DNA of 64,000 nucleotides from Proteles cristata cristata (taxonomy: Eukaryota; Chordata; Mammalia; Carnivora; Hyaenidae): contig JAESUZ010004136.1 in the NCBI GenBank assembly GCA_017311185.1, forward strand, positions 1,240,001 to 1,304,000. Direction: 5' to 3'. This document shows, one piece after another, positions 60,801 through 63,810 of this stretch. The notes below the pieces were generated by a model that searched no databases, had not been told where the DNA came from, and worked only from the letters and a program-made list of their open reading frames with translations. Positions within the stretch are counted from its first letter, which is position 1. Each line of letters begins with the position of its first letter. The translations under genes and the position numbers were made by a program.

Positions 60801-62442
60801 GCACGTAAAGCCATATGAGGTGTGTTGGGGATTGAGAGTTTAATTCCAGCTTAGGTTATGCTTACTTGTGGAAGAAAGTTGGGCCGCGTTTCTTACCTTC
60901 CTTGTTGTATTTCATCTAGTTTACGAAACAATGTTTGAGGACAAATGTGTCAAGAGATAAGAGGTGATGCAGGAATGCTCAGCCCCGGGCTCTGGGAAAA
61001 CACAAAATTAACAGAGCCTTTACTGATAGCACACTGTGATCAAAGTTTTTCCTGAATCCACTTGCTGATTGTACAATTCATGATGTGAGAGTCAAAATGC
61101 TCCTTGACATTTCAAAAGCACCGCTAAACACTCCGTAGTAGGATCCCAGAAGACGGGGTTGGCTCAGGCCTGAGAGAGAAGGGGTGACCGGAGGAATGAA
61201 GCACAAAACCACATACGAGTAGGTGTGGAATTCCAGGGGAAAACAGCGGTAGGCAAACCAGACTGGGAAGCCTTCCAAAGTGAAGGGGGCAGGAAACAGA
61301 ATCACAACCAGCCGTGGCCCCAGAGCTGGCCTCAGGGATGTGCCGCAGTCACATCAGGACCCTTCTTCAGCCACGCTTGGTGTCACTGTGAAACACAAAG
61401 TGCTGGGGAGAGGCGGAGGGACCTGTTCTGCCTGTGGCTAATACACTCCCTGCTGCTCAGAGCGCCTTTCCTGTACAGCCAGGTGCGTCTTCCCTGTGCA
61501 TGGGGCACTTTCATGGCTGCAAATATTCACTGAGTGATGCACATGGCATCTTTCTGCCTACATCCCGATAAGTCGTGAGACCTTTTAGACAACACAGAAG
61601 ATTTGACAATGACTTTCTTTTTTTTTTTTTTTTTTATTTATTTCTAGGAGAGAGAGAGAGACAGCGTGAGCAGGGGAGGGTCAGAGAGAGAGGGAGTCAC
61701 AGACTGAAACAGGCTCCAGGCTCTGAGCTGGCAGTCAGCACAGAGCCCGACGCGGGGCTCGAACCCACGAACCACGAGATCATGACCGAAGCAAAAGTCG
61801 GACGCTTAACCGACTAAGCCACCCAGGAGCCCCGACAATGACTTTCTACAATAAACTAAATGTTTTCTATATGTTTCTGGGAAGGAACAAGACATGCTGG
61901 TTATCTCATAGTTTAACATATACAGATGTTTACACTGACCAATATAATACATACTCACTTAGAGTGGACAGCTCTATGCTTTTTAATTTTACTTTGCTCA
62001 TAGGCTATTTTAAGAGATCAATAATATACCATACATTCTAAAATGTAGGTACATTTTAAATGTACATTTATTATTATACACTATTAAAATGTACATTATT
62101 AGTATACATTATTAAATGTACATTGAAATACACCGTACATTCTAAAATGGGCAGGTGAAACCAATGCCAGATAGGAGTTCTTCTGACAACTCTCTTAAAT
62201 AGTGAAGCACTTGCAGGTTTGACCTGGAAATTCATCTTGTTTTCAAATTCTAGAAACGTGAGCCATGAATTTTGGTCAGGCTTTGATCATTCTTTGGTCT
62301 GTGTTTTGCTTTGCATTTCAAATAGAGTAAAAAAGCCATAAAGAATATCCTACAAAAATGCACCTATTTACCAGCCCTCGAGCCATTTCTGTACGACGCA
62401 CCTCCCAACATACTGAAGCATGTGGTTGGACAATTCAGTAAG
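5713..62442 (+). CDS. SPAG6: Sperm associated antigen 6, armadillo-repeat axonemal central-pair protein; 9 of about 11 coding exons, 3' end outside window
   Basis: Join of nine exons: 5713-5737, 5843-5938, 23535-23701, 28100-28283, 47330-47535, 48504-48677, 50094-50246, 53311-53502, 62326-62442. Read together they give 438 codons with no stop or frameshift, starting [20 protein letters not shown] and ending HVVGQFSK at a GTAAGA donor. I recognise mammalian SPAG6 (about 509 residues), orthologue of Chlamydomonas PF16. Known role of the family: a scaffold on the C1 microtubule of the 9+2 axoneme, needed for sperm flagellar and ciliary motility and acting with SPAG16 and SPAG17. Visible structure: after a short N-terminal helix (about 9-40), tandem armadillo repeats of about 42 residues with recurring AxxALG, IxxHxPELAQ and VVDAGA motifs (about 41-420). 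The start is the ATG at 5713, with G at -3 and the expected family N-terminus. The final 70 or so residues are missing only because the window ends. Orthology is by recognition, not by search. Confidence 0.97.
5738..5842 (+). other. SPAG6: SPAG6 intron 1, 105 bp, GC-rich and stop-free in frame
   Basis: A very short intron with a GTGAGG donor and a C-rich acceptor ending GCAG. Its length is 35 codons and it has no stop in the SPAG6 frame, so a retained-intron transcript would still encode a full protein with a Gly/Pro/Arg-rich insert. The same frame is open from an ATG at 5155 to a stop at 5953-5955. Confidence 0.9.
5843..5938 (+). CDS. SPAG6: SPAG6 coding exon 2 (residues 9-40 plus one base)
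   Basis: The acceptor is a C-rich tract ending CCGCAG at 5842; the donor is GCGG|GTGAGC. It codes the N-terminal helix from [12 protein letters not shown] to NIETLQNA and ends in phase 1 inside the Gly41 codon. It is GC-rich like exon 1 and lies within the promoter CpG island. Confidence 0.96.
5939..9886 (+). other. SPAG6 intron 2, proximal part; no gene
   Basis: The CpG island tails off by about 6300. A purine-rich GGGA tract lies at about 6660-6711 and a (GT)n microsatellite at about 7497-7523. The rest is AT-rich unique-looking sequence with no felid SINE and no recognisable young repeat. Confidence 0.7.
9903..10297 (+). mobile_element. 5'-truncated LINE-1 3' end with target-site duplications
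   Basis: The open part (about 9904-10071) codes the last residues of L1 ORF2, including [14 protein letters not shown] and [12 protein letters not shown]. The carnivore-type L1 3' UTR (AACCATGAGAGACTCTTGAA region) and an A-rich tail follow. Near-identical 15-bp duplications flank it at 9888-9902 and 10298-10312, differing at one base, which indicates a relatively recent insertion. Confidence 0.9.
10695..10950 (+). mobile_element. LINE-2 3' fragment
   Basis: Shows the L2-like order: a cue like CAGGGAAACCTTCCTTGA, a middle with CATGATACTCATCACAATTG, then an end with AACAGAGGTTCAACATATTT and AATGAAAGAAGGA. It is diverged and there are no flanking duplications. Confidence 0.6.
11115..11316 (-). 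mobile_element. Felid tRNA-derived SINE (CAN-SINE)
   Basis: Antisense copy: T-rich tail, GAGAGA body, then the GAGCCATCCAGGTGCCCC head. Flanked by the direct repeat AGAACATGTTTCTTA at 11100-11114 and 11317-11331. It is the first SINE met from the left end of the window. Confidence 0.92.
11332..12525 (+). other. SPAG6 intron 2 segment, no gene
   Basis: Unique-looking sequence between two SINEs. A moderately GC-rich stretch at about 11450-11800 has short open frames on both strands with no family resemblance. No repeat family was recognised with confidence. Confidence 0.5.
12542..12777 (-). mobile_element. Felid SINE with expanded (TTTA)n tail
   Basis: Antisense copy whose tail is a long TTTA/TAAA tetranucleotide array (about 12538-12592). 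The head ends CCACCCAGGCGCCCC. The flanking duplication TTCCTGCTTCATTTTA lies at 12526-12541 and from about 12779. The tail is a likely polymorphic microsatellite. Confidence 0.92.
13325..13536 (+). mobile_element. Felid SINE
   Basis: Sense copy with head CTCCTGGGTGGCTCAGTCGG, CT-rich body and an AAATAAATAAATAAA tail. Flanked by AAACTATGAACA direct repeats. Confidence 0.9.
13575..13930 (-). mobile_element. Old LINE-1 3' UTR fragment interrupted by an older SINE
   Basis: The antisense L1M-type 3' UTR signature (ACACCATACAATTCACCCAT and TTCAGTGG) continues after an inserted tRNA-SINE at about 13672-13768. That SINE is flanked by GGTAYATTGTTAATTT repeats and lacks the CT-rich region, an older carnivore SINE type. 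Confidence 0.6.
14307..14506 (-). mobile_element. Felid SINE
   Basis: Antisense copy ending GCCACCCAGGTGCCCC; flanked by GATGGGTTAATA at 14295-14306 and 14507-14518. Confidence 0.9.
14982..15184 (-). mobile_element. Felid SINE
   Basis: Antisense copy with a TTTATTTAACG tail side and a GCCACCCAGGCGCC head; flanked by CTGAAATTTAT direct repeats. Confidence 0.9.
15185..16500 (+). other. SPAG6 intron 2 segment, no gene
   Basis: Contains an (AAATA)n run at about 15288-15306. A C/T-rich stretch at about 15930-16440 has the look of an old interspersed repeat, but I could not assign a family. Open frames here are short and unlike known proteins. Confidence 0.45.
16501..16708 (-). mobile_element. 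Felid SINE
   Basis: Antisense copy, somewhat diverged (head GAGCCATTCAGGTGTCCC). It abuts a MIR fragment on its right. Confidence 0.87.
16709..16898 (-). mobile_element. MIR SINE fragment
   Basis: Antisense MIR-like order: TTTTAACTCATTGTAATTCT CACAACAACT, then GTTTACATATGAGGGAACTG, then AAGTGGCAGAACTC. An ancient mammalian SINE, diverged. Confidence 0.7.
17146..17388 (-). mobile_element. Felid SINE with (GA)n array
   Basis: Antisense copy with a long GA run at about 17192-17220. Head GCCACCCAGGCGCCCC. Flanking GAAGATGTTTTA repeats at about 17134-17145 and 17390-17401. Confidence 0.92.
17445..17662 (+). mobile_element. Felid SINE
   Basis: Sense copy flanked by the 17-bp perfect repeat AAGCTTTGTAAAATTTA at 17428-17444 and 17663-17679. 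It forms an inverted pair with the SINE ending at 17388. Confidence 0.93.
17892..18102 (+). mobile_element. Felid SINE nested in L1
   Basis: Sense copy with flanking AAAGAACTACARCTT repeats at about 17877-17891 and 18103-18117, both within L1 sequence. Confidence 0.93.
18137..18356 (+). mobile_element. Young-looking felid SINE with intact Pol III B box
   Basis: Sense copy starting GGGGCGCCTGGGTGGCTTAG, with a perfect B box GGTTCGAGTCC at 18205-18215. The perfect 16-bp duplication AATAATAAAAGAAATC lies at 18121-18136 and 18357-18372. Low divergence suggests a recent insertion. Confidence 0.94.
18693..18800. repeat. TATATG/CACA microsatellite cluster
   Basis: Alternating purine-pyrimidine sequence (TATATGTATATATATATG, then ACACACACACGTG) inside the old L1. 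Confidence 0.85.
19317..21269 (+). other. SPAG6 intron 2 segment, no gene
   Basis: AT-rich sequence with no recognised gene or SINE. It contains the short duplication with a T-rich insert at 20931-20987 (separate entry) and an (AT)n run at 21012-21031. Confidence 0.55.
20931..20987 (-). repeat. 18-bp direct repeat around a 21-bp T-rich insert; probable tail-only retroinsertion
   Basis: ATTTTCCAATTATATTTC occurs identically at 20931-20948 and 20970-20987. The 21 bases between are TTA/TTTA-rich, like an antisense LINE/SINE poly(A) tail. The structure is what target-primed reverse transcription would leave if it copied only the tail. Confidence 0.6.
21270..21675 (+). mobile_element. Old LINE-1 ORF2 fragment
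   Basis: Sense L1 ORF2 relic: AAAAATGGGCACATGACTTG, CTATTAGGATGGCTCTTATT, GGATGTGGAGAAATTTGAA. It ends in an A-rich stretch and is diverged with stops. Confidence 0.75.
21676..22564 (+). other. SPAG6 intron 2 segment, no gene
   Basis: Mostly unclassified. A tRNA-SINE-like antisense stretch (about 21895-22015, ending CCACCCTAG) may be an old diverged SINE but lacks clear duplications. Confidence 0.4.
22565..22780 (+). mobile_element. MIR SINE fragment
   Basis: Sense MIR order: CATTAGATGTGTGATGATTT, then CTCATCTGTAAAATAGACAT, then ATAAGTGCTGGATGAG. Diverged. Confidence 0.7.
22781..23534 (+). other. End of SPAG6 intron 2, no gene
   Basis: Unclassified sequence. A short + strand open frame (22885-23082) with a Lys-rich end is low complexity and has no family resemblance. 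Other frames run from the intron into exon 3. Confidence 0.5.
23535..23701 (+). CDS. SPAG6: SPAG6 coding exon 3 (residues 41-96)
   Basis: The acceptor is TTAACTCAG|GT and the donor AAT|GTAAGA. It codes the first armadillo repeat, from [15 protein letters not shown] through [19 protein letters not shown] to LVYSLAEQN. It ends in phase 0. A 17.6-kb intron separates it from exon 2. Confidence 0.97.
23932..24158 (-). mobile_element. Felid SINE inserted in the tail of another SINE
   Basis: Antisense copy with head GCCACCCAGGCACCCC directly abutting the A/T tail of the next SINE. The outer duplication AGATTACACAGTTTTTA (ending about 23931) is found again only after the second SINE, at about 24358. 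Confidence 0.9.
24159..24357 (-). mobile_element. Felid SINE, original member of the tandem pair
   Basis: Antisense copy ending GCCATCCAGGCGCCCC. The flanking GATTACACAGTTTTTA at 24358-24373 matches the copy left of the first SINE, so this element probably came first and the neighbour landed in its tail. Confidence 0.9.
24790..25009 (-). mobile_element. Felid SINE
   Basis: Antisense copy with G10 and (GA)n runs; head GCCACCCAGTTGCCCC; flanked by AGGATATRTAYT repeats. Confidence 0.88.
25040..25900 (+). mobile_element. LINE-1 ORF2 3' fragment and 3' UTR
   Basis: Sense L1 remnants: TTTGAAGATGGGCAAAAGAC, GAGGATGGCCATAATAAAAA, ACCCAGCGATTCTACTCCTA, then a G-rich 3' UTR and CAGCAAAAAATAAA at the end. 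Many stops. Confidence 0.82.
25905..26140 (+). mobile_element. Possible LINE-2 fragment
   Basis: Resembles the L2 3' region (TCTTAGCTCCTTCTTGTGAG GGCAGGGTCT, then GTCCTCAGTAGAAG). Diverged; tentative. Confidence 0.4.
26705..26963 (-). mobile_element. LINE-1 3' end, antisense, with duplications
   Basis: Antisense L1 3' UTR: poly(T), GTTTATTGTCAAGTTGGTTT, then CCCAGTGCTCATCCCCACAA, ending near CTTGATCCACC. Flanked by TAACAYAGCATATT at 26691-26704 and 26964-26977. It has only one mismatch in the duplication, so it is fairly young. Confidence 0.9.
26978..28099 (+). other. Distal SPAG6 intron 3, no gene
   Basis: Unclassified AT-rich sequence. A 33-bp-period tandem duplication lies at about 27441-27498 (TTTTTCCTCAGAGGAGATAA twice). 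No SINE lies in the last 1.1 kb before exon 4. Confidence 0.6.
28100..28283 (+). CDS. SPAG6: SPAG6 coding exon 4 (residues 97-157 plus one base)
   Basis: The acceptor is TCATTGTAG|CGG and the donor CAG|GTAACG, which lacks the favoured G at +5. It codes [34 protein letters not shown] and [15 protein letters not shown], covering the second and third armadillo repeats. It ends in phase 1 and pairs with AA of exon 5 to make Glu158. An internal GTAAGC donor-like site lies at 28143 (see findings). Confidence 0.97.
28284..28929 (+). other. Start of SPAG6 intron 4, no gene
   Basis: Unique-looking sequence directly after exon 4. No repeat or gene recognised. Confidence 0.55.
28930..29790 (+). mobile_element. 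Old LINE-1 relic with a MIR within it
   Basis: Sense old L1 cues (TCAACTTCGCTAGTATTCAA; GCAGTTTGGCAAAATTCG; CTCAAATATCCGGCAGGAC). They are split by a MIR-like SINE at about 29050-29285, which has CTGTGTTTGAGTCCAACTTC and CCTCATCTGCAAA. Heavily diverged; borders approximate. Confidence 0.55.
29805..30030 (-). mobile_element. MIR SINE
   Basis: Antisense MIR: GCCACTTATTGAGTAATTAC TGTGTGCTG, GGGTAGGTATTACTTTCCC, then GGAACCAGAATCTGAGTC and TTAACCACTGTGCATA. Confidence 0.75.
30303..30400. repeat. T/A-rich low-complexity tract
   Basis: TTTTTATT and TTTTTAAATT type runs leading into an antisense L1 tail. Confidence 0.8.
30402..30745 (-). mobile_element. LINE-1 3' end, antisense
   Basis: Same 3' UTR as at 26705 (GTTTATTGTCACGTTGGTTT, CCCAGTGCTCATCCCCACAA). 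It extends further into ORF2 (CCATCCATGTTGCTACACAT) and stops near CATACTAAGGCAG. Confidence 0.88.
30808..30895. repeat. G/T homopolymer-rich tract
   Basis: Runs of T8-T9 separated by single or multiple G. No coding or structural interpretation. Confidence 0.85.
30896..33184 (+). other. SPAG6 intron 4 segment, no gene; GC-rich patch at about 31870-32250
   Basis: Mostly AT-rich unclassified DNA around a GC-rich patch that carries overlapping open frames on both strands (longest 173 codons, - strand, 31919-32440). Their translations are compositionally biased and unlike any family I know. No splice structure ties them to SPAG6. Confidence 0.5.
33185..33516 (+). mobile_element. LINE-1 3' end with 5' inversion (twin priming)
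   Basis: The 3' part (about 33258-33516) is sense L1 3' UTR (AAACCATAAGAGACTCTTAA and following). The first about 70 bp are reverse complement of L1 sequence that should lie just upstream (antisense of AATAAGTCAGTCAGAGAAAG). The switch is near 33257. Confidence 0.8.
33533..33740 (+). mobile_element. Felid SINE
   Basis: Sense copy with flanking AAATTTTWAGAAATTA at 33517-33532 and about 33741-33755. It sits at the end of the L1 just before it. Confidence 0.92.
33927..34135 (-). mobile_element. Felid SINE
   Basis: Antisense copy ending GCCACCCAGGCGCCCC, flanked by ACACTGATTTCC. It lies 186 bp from the sense SINE at 33533, giving an inverted pair. Confidence 0.92.
34136..35376 (+). other. SPAG6 intron 4 segment, nothing recognised
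   Basis: AT-rich unique-looking sequence without gene, SINE or L1 signatures that I can support. Confidence 0.55.
35377..35484 (+). mobile_element. Older carnivore tRNA SINE, short type
   Basis: Head GGCATCTGGGTGGCTCATCA, B-box region GAGTTCAAGCC, and no CT-rich body. The perfect duplication AATTGTACTTTGA flanks it at 35364-35376 and 35485-35497. Confidence 0.85.
35802..36040 (-). mobile_element. Felid SINE with (GT)n/G10 interior
   Basis: Antisense copy with GTGTGTGTGTGT and G10 at about 35866-35892; head GCCACCCAGGTGCCCC; flanked by TCCTTTGATTT. Confidence 0.88.
36527..36743 (-). mobile_element. Felid SINE
   Basis: Antisense copy ending GCCACTCAGGCACCC; flanked by CTACTAGGAAATT at 36513 and about 36744. 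Confidence 0.92.
37300..37930 (+). mobile_element. MLT1-like (ERVL-MaLR) LTR relic
   Basis: GC-richer block with the MaLR LTR ending pattern: CTCCTGACCCACAGAGCGTG, a GAAGCTGTTGAGTTTGGGTC stretch and ATTTGTTACATAGCAGAATA. It is an ancient solo LTR with no viral coding sequence. Borders approximate. Confidence 0.65.
37931..39062 (+). other. SPAG6 intron 4 segment, no gene
   Basis: A short L1-like piece at about 37990-38070, then unclassified sequence. Short open frames at 38032-38368 have no family resemblance. Confidence 0.45.
39079..39299 (+). mobile_element. Felid SINE
   Basis: Sense copy GGGCGCCTGGGTGGCTCAGT; perfect duplication AGAATCATAGTTATCA at 39063-39078 and 39300-39315. Confidence 0.94.
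39370..39845 (+). mobile_element. MLT1-like (ERVL-MaLR) LTR relic
   Basis: Same family as the relic at 37300: CAGCCTGGGAGGGGCCCCAG, AGATTCCTGACCTACAGAAA and GATTTGCTACATAGCAGTAG. Sense orientation, no coding sequence. It may be a separate insertion or part of the same old provirus. Confidence 0.7.
39846..40724 (+). other. SPAG6 intron 4 segment, nothing recognised
   Basis: AT-rich unique-looking sequence with a (TTTCAT)n-like run at about 40595-40627. Confidence 0.5.
40741..40979 (+). mobile_element. Felid SINE with (AAAAC)n tail
   Basis: Sense copy with an AAAAC pentanucleotide tail (about 40928-40975). The perfect 16-bp duplication GAAGGTGTAAAGTTGA lies at 40725-40740 and 40980-40995. Confidence 0.95.
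41005..41400 (+). mobile_element. Possible hAT-type DNA transposon (MER) relic
   Basis: Cues such as GGCTGTGGCTGGCCCACGG, GTTGCCAACATTTAAAAG and CAGATTTCTGGCTTCTCTTG recall a mammalian MER element of the hAT group. Exact family and ends uncertain. Confidence 0.4.
41533..41764 (-). mobile_element. Felid SINE
   Basis: Antisense copy with a long T-rich tail side; duplication ACATCAGNNATTTCT at 41518-41532 and about 41767-41781. Confidence 0.92.
41925..42124 (+). mobile_element. Felid SINE
   Basis: Sense copy; AAAGATWTTGATCCA flanks at 41910-41924 and 42125-42139. Inverted relative to the SINE at 41533. Confidence 0.92.
42387..42530 (+). mobile_element. Truncated felid SINE
   Basis: Sense copy GGGGTGCCTAGGCAGCTCAG, degenerating in the body. 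It runs into an antisense SINE. Confidence 0.7.
42535..42762 (-). mobile_element. Felid SINE, diverged
   Basis: Antisense copy with T-run, GA-rich body and a GAGCAACCCAGAGACCCC head. It is tail-to-tail with the preceding sense SINE. Confidence 0.8.
42763..43969 (+). other. SPAG6 intron 4 segment, no gene
   Basis: About 43480-43700 looks like an old interspersed repeat (GGCTTAACCAATATGGACAT, then GTTCCAAGGTCGGTTATGCA), family not assigned. The rest is unclassified. Confidence 0.4.
43970..44121 (-). mobile_element. Felid SINE, internally deleted
   Basis: Antisense copy missing part of the tRNA region before CTGAGCCACCCAGGCGCCCC; flanked by GGCCTACTGSATT. Confidence 0.88.
44408..44630 (+). mobile_element. 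Felid SINE
   Basis: Sense copy GGGGCACCTGGGTGGCTCAG with an A13-type tail. Duplications degraded. Confidence 0.88.
45027..45242 (+). mobile_element. Felid SINE
   Basis: Sense copy GGGTGCCTGGGTGGCTCAGT with tail AAATAAATAAACATTAAAAA. Confidence 0.9.
45243..47329 (+). other. Distal SPAG6 intron 4, no gene
   Basis: A 23-bp tandem duplication lies at about 45309-45355 (AAATCATCAAACACAGAG twice), and a possible L2 3' tail at about 46110-46200 (GGCACATAATAACC, AATGAATGAATGA). The rest is AT-rich unclassified sequence. An open frame starting at 47221 is simply intron reading into exon 5. Confidence 0.55.
47330..47535 (+). CDS. SPAG6: SPAG6 coding exon 5 (residues 158-226)
   Basis: The acceptor is GACCCACAG|AA and the donor AAG|GTATTT. 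It codes [20 protein letters not shown] through [15 protein letters not shown] to LNPDSKLK. The two VVDAGA motifs mark successive armadillo repeats. It ends in phase 0. Intron 4 before it is 19 kb, the longest in the window. Confidence 0.97.
47536..48503 (+). other. SPAG6: SPAG6 intron 5, nothing recognised
   Basis: A 968-bp AT-rich intron without a felid SINE or L1. Confidence 0.8.
48504..48677 (+). CDS. SPAG6: SPAG6 coding exon 6 (residues 227-284)
   Basis: The acceptor is ACTCAACAG|CGT and the donor GAG|GTAAAA. It codes [20 protein letters not shown] through [17 protein letters not shown] to [10 protein letters not shown]. It is 58 codons, phase 0 at both ends. An antisense SINE begins about 58 bp after its donor. 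Confidence 0.97.
48736..48969 (-). mobile_element. Felid SINE close to exon 6 donor
   Basis: Antisense copy, tail side T17, head GCCACCCAGGCGCCCC; duplication ACGGAGCTGGTTTTT at about 48722 and 48970. Confidence 0.94.
49020..49270 (-). mobile_element. Probable MER-type hAT DNA transposon relic
   Basis: GGGGGCCTGGCCTGCACACG, CACTAGATGCCGATAGTACC, AAAAAAGTCTCCAGAGATTG and CAGGTGAGAGCCACCGGGCT follow the order of a well-known mammalian nonautonomous hAT element. The exact family name is not certain. Confidence 0.5.
49271..50093 (+). other. Distal SPAG6 intron 6, no gene
   Basis: Unclassified; nothing beyond the acceptor region of exon 7 stands out. Confidence 0.55.
50094..50246 (+). CDS. SPAG6: SPAG6 coding exon 7 (residues 285-335)
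   Basis: The acceptor is TTCTCTCCTAG|CTT and the donor AAG|GTCTGC, a poor match to GTAAGT. It codes [20 protein letters not shown] through [20 protein letters not shown] to VIISK. It is 51 codons, phase 0 at both ends. Confidence 0.97.
50515..50699 (+). mobile_element. Felid SINE
   Basis: Sense copy GGGGCGCCTGGGTGGCTCAG with a somewhat shortened body and tail AAATAAATAAGCTTAAAAAA. Confidence 0.92.
50700..51952 (+). other. SPAG6 intron 7 segment, no gene
   Basis: Contains an L2 3' end at about 51025-51085 (GGCACGTAGTAGGTGCTCAA, then CTTGAACGAATAAATA). Open frames at 51475-51793 have no family resemblance. Confidence 0.5.
51967..52164 (+). mobile_element. Felid SINE
   Basis: Sense copy GGGGCGCCTGGATGGCTCAG; flanked by TTAAAGGCAGAYRA. 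Confidence 0.9.
52272..52501 (-). mobile_element. Felid SINE
   Basis: Antisense copy ending CCACCCAGGCGCCC. Together with the copy at 51967 it forms an inverted pair 107 bp apart. Confidence 0.88.
52996..53124 (+). other. Candidate in-frame cassette exon between SPAG6 exons 7 and 8
   Basis: An acceptor CACTTTTTTGTCACAG ends at 52995 and a donor AAG|GTAAAT starts at 53125. A branch-point-like CCCTAAG lies about 20 nt upstream. Between them are 129 nt, exactly 43 stop-free codons, with phase 0 at both ends as at the exon 7/8 junction. Inclusion would insert 43 residues ([12 protein letters not shown] to [10 protein letters not shown]) within an armadillo repeat. I recognise neither the peptide nor a matching exon in canonical SPAG6. 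It could be chance, a conserved non-coding element or a lineage-specific exon. Confidence 0.3.
53311..53502 (+). CDS. SPAG6: SPAG6 coding exon 8 (residues 336-399)
   Basis: The acceptor is ATGCCGCAG|GGC and the donor AAA|GTAAGC. It codes [20 protein letters not shown], then [20 protein letters not shown] and [20 protein letters not shown], covering one complete armadillo repeat and part of the next. It is 64 codons, phase 0 at both ends. It is unusually GC-rich (poly-GCC Ala codons) compared with the AT-rich introns around it. Confidence 0.97.
53503..54059 (+). other. Start of SPAG6 intron 8, nothing recognised
   Basis: AT-rich unique-looking sequence after exon 8. Confidence 0.6.
54060..54243 (-). 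mobile_element. Felid SINE
   Basis: Antisense copy with head GCCACCCAGGCGCCC; part of the tRNA region is missing. Flanked by ATCATGCATTT/CTCATGCATTT. Confidence 0.9.
54244..56289 (+). other. SPAG6 intron 8 segment, no gene
   Basis: AT-rich sequence with a C/T-rich stretch at about 55040-55120. No gene or clear repeat family. Confidence 0.5.
56530..56753 (-). mobile_element. Felid SINE nested in L1
   Basis: Antisense copy, head GCCACCCAGCTGCCCC, flanked by short CTTCATT repeats. Confidence 0.88.
57441..57652 (-). mobile_element. Felid SINE nested in L1
   Basis: Antisense copy ending GCCACCCAGGCGCCCC; flanked by RAATACAAATT repeats. Confidence 0.92.
58556..58573. repeat. (CA)n microsatellite
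   Basis: About nine CA repeats just before the L1 relic. Confidence 0.85.
58590..60525 (+). mobile_element. Old LINE-1 ORF2 and 3' end, sense
   Basis: Long relic: ATGCTCATGGACTGGAAGAT, AATTCATATGGAAATGCAAA, CAGTCTGGCAGTTTCTCAAA, CCCAAATGTCCATCAACTGG, ending ATTATACCTCAATAAGGTTG. Multiple stops and frameshifts. An older short SINE is nested at 58671-58775. Confidence 0.85.
58671..58775 (+). mobile_element. Older carnivore tRNA SINE, short type, nested in L1
   Basis: GGATTCCTAGCTGGCTCAGT head, GAGTTCAAGGTCC B-box region, ATAAATAAACTTAAAAA tail; no CT-rich body. Confidence 0.8.
60526..61618 (+). other. SPAG6 intron 8 segment, no gene
   Basis: A moderately GC-rich stretch at about 61140-61520 has short open frames on both strands without recognisable similarity. 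Confidence 0.5.
61619..61833 (-). mobile_element. Felid SINE
   Basis: Antisense copy with poly(T) side and head GCCACCCAGGAGCCC; perfect duplication GACAATGACTTTCT at 61605-61618 and 61834-61847. Confidence 0.95.
62026..62148. repeat. Local TACATT-rich duplication
   Basis: TACATTCTAAAATG occurs at both ends of the segment. The interior is several degenerate TAAAATGTACATT units. Confidence 0.65.
62326..62442 (+). CDS. SPAG6: SPAG6 coding exon 9 (residues 400-438)
   Basis: The acceptor is TTTCAAATAG|AGT and the donor AAG|GTAAGA. It codes [20 protein letters not shown] and then [19 protein letters not shown]. It is 39 codons, phase 0 at both ends. The next SPAG6 exon was looked for up to 64000 and not found, so it lies beyond the window. 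Confidence 0.96.
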
Positions 62443-63176
62443 GTAAGAAATGCTCTTTTCTGGATGGAGGGAAGAACATTTAAATGACTTGCTAATTTTT
62501 TTTCCCCCTGTTGGGTCAATGTCTTCTTCTGAAAGACGGGGGCAGGGCTTTACTCCTTAGTTCTCACTGACTGTAGCGACAGGGAAGGGAACACGGGTTA
62601 ATAAAATTCATGTAAGTTAATAAAATTCACACGTATGTAATTCATACTTCTTTCTTCACATTTTCCTCACAGCCCCTGTACTGTCTCTGTTAGCGTTCTT
62701 GGGGCGAAAACAGTATGTCAACATATAAAAACCTCACAATACAGGTAGTTTATACTGAAAAGTAACTTAGAAATTATCTGGGTGTCTATTACCCTCACTC
62801 ATCTGGGAACACTGCAAAGATCTTATAAAGAAAAATAAAAAGGTCTCCGAGCCATTTATGACAAAGTCAGTGCACTTTACCAGACGTGCTTTCCGAGAGT
62901 CATTTAGAGTTTATTGACTTATTTTATGAACAGTTTTAACAAATATAGCCATCATCTTTCTTAGATCATTGCAGATTAAAAGCAGCAAGGTAGAAAGATT
63001 GGGCTGCTGGATGTGGGCTTAGCCAGCAGGACTGACTGACTGACTGCAAGCAAAGGCTGAGAGAGAGCGACAATATTCCCACAGCCACTGATGGCCAGGA
63101 CGCCAACCCTAGACTGTAAAGAACTGGCTAAATGGTGCTCAGATTTGATTTAAGAAAATGGGGTCTTTGGAAGTAG

Positions 63177-63402
63177 CATCCCATAGTGGTTATGAGCTCA
63201 GGCTCTGGAGTTAGGGTGCTTGGATTTCCCATTTACTAGCTGTAATATCTTTAGCAAAGCCTTGACCTCTCTAAGCCTTGGTATGATTACCCATAAAACA
63301 GGGGTAATAGGAGTTCCTATTTTATAAGGTGATTGTGAAGATTAAATGAGATGTTATATATGTAAAGAGTTAAGCTTAATCTCAGGCACATATTAAGCAC
63401 TC
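63177..63402 (+). mobile_element. MIR SINE
   Basis: Sense MIR order is clear: CATAGTGGTTATGAGCTCAG GCTCTGGAG, ACTAGCTGTAATATCTTTAG, AAACAGGGGTAATAGGAG, AGATTAAATGAGATG, CAGGCACATATTAAGCACTC. Confidence 0.88.
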
Positions 63403-63612
63403 AACCCCCTCCCCCCACTGAAAAACCCAAAATGTTTTTAAGAAATAAAACACAGAAGTGCTTAAGGTCGATGTTAACAAATTAATAAACATAGATGGGG
63501 GTCAAATGTACTTGAATAGTTAGGAAGCTATGTAATGGAGGTACTACTCTGTGTATACTCTATTTCTCCAAACAATGATGAACGAAAACTATTTTTGGTT
63601 GCAACCTTTTAA

Positions 63613-63810
63613 AAAATGTTTTATTTTTGAGAGACAGAGAGAGAAAGCGAGAGCATGGGTCAGGGAGGGACAGACACAGAATCTGAAGCAGGCTCCAGCC
63701 TCTGAGTTGTCAGCACAGAGTTTGACACGGGGCTCGAACCCACACCAGTGAGATCATGACCTGAGCTGAAGGTGGACACCCAACCGACTGAGCCACCCAG
63801 GGGTCCCTAT
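63613..63810 (-). mobile_element. Felid SINE
   Basis: Antisense copy, head GCCACCCAGGGGTCCC, flanked by GTTRCAACYTTTTAA-like repeats. Confidence 0.9.
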
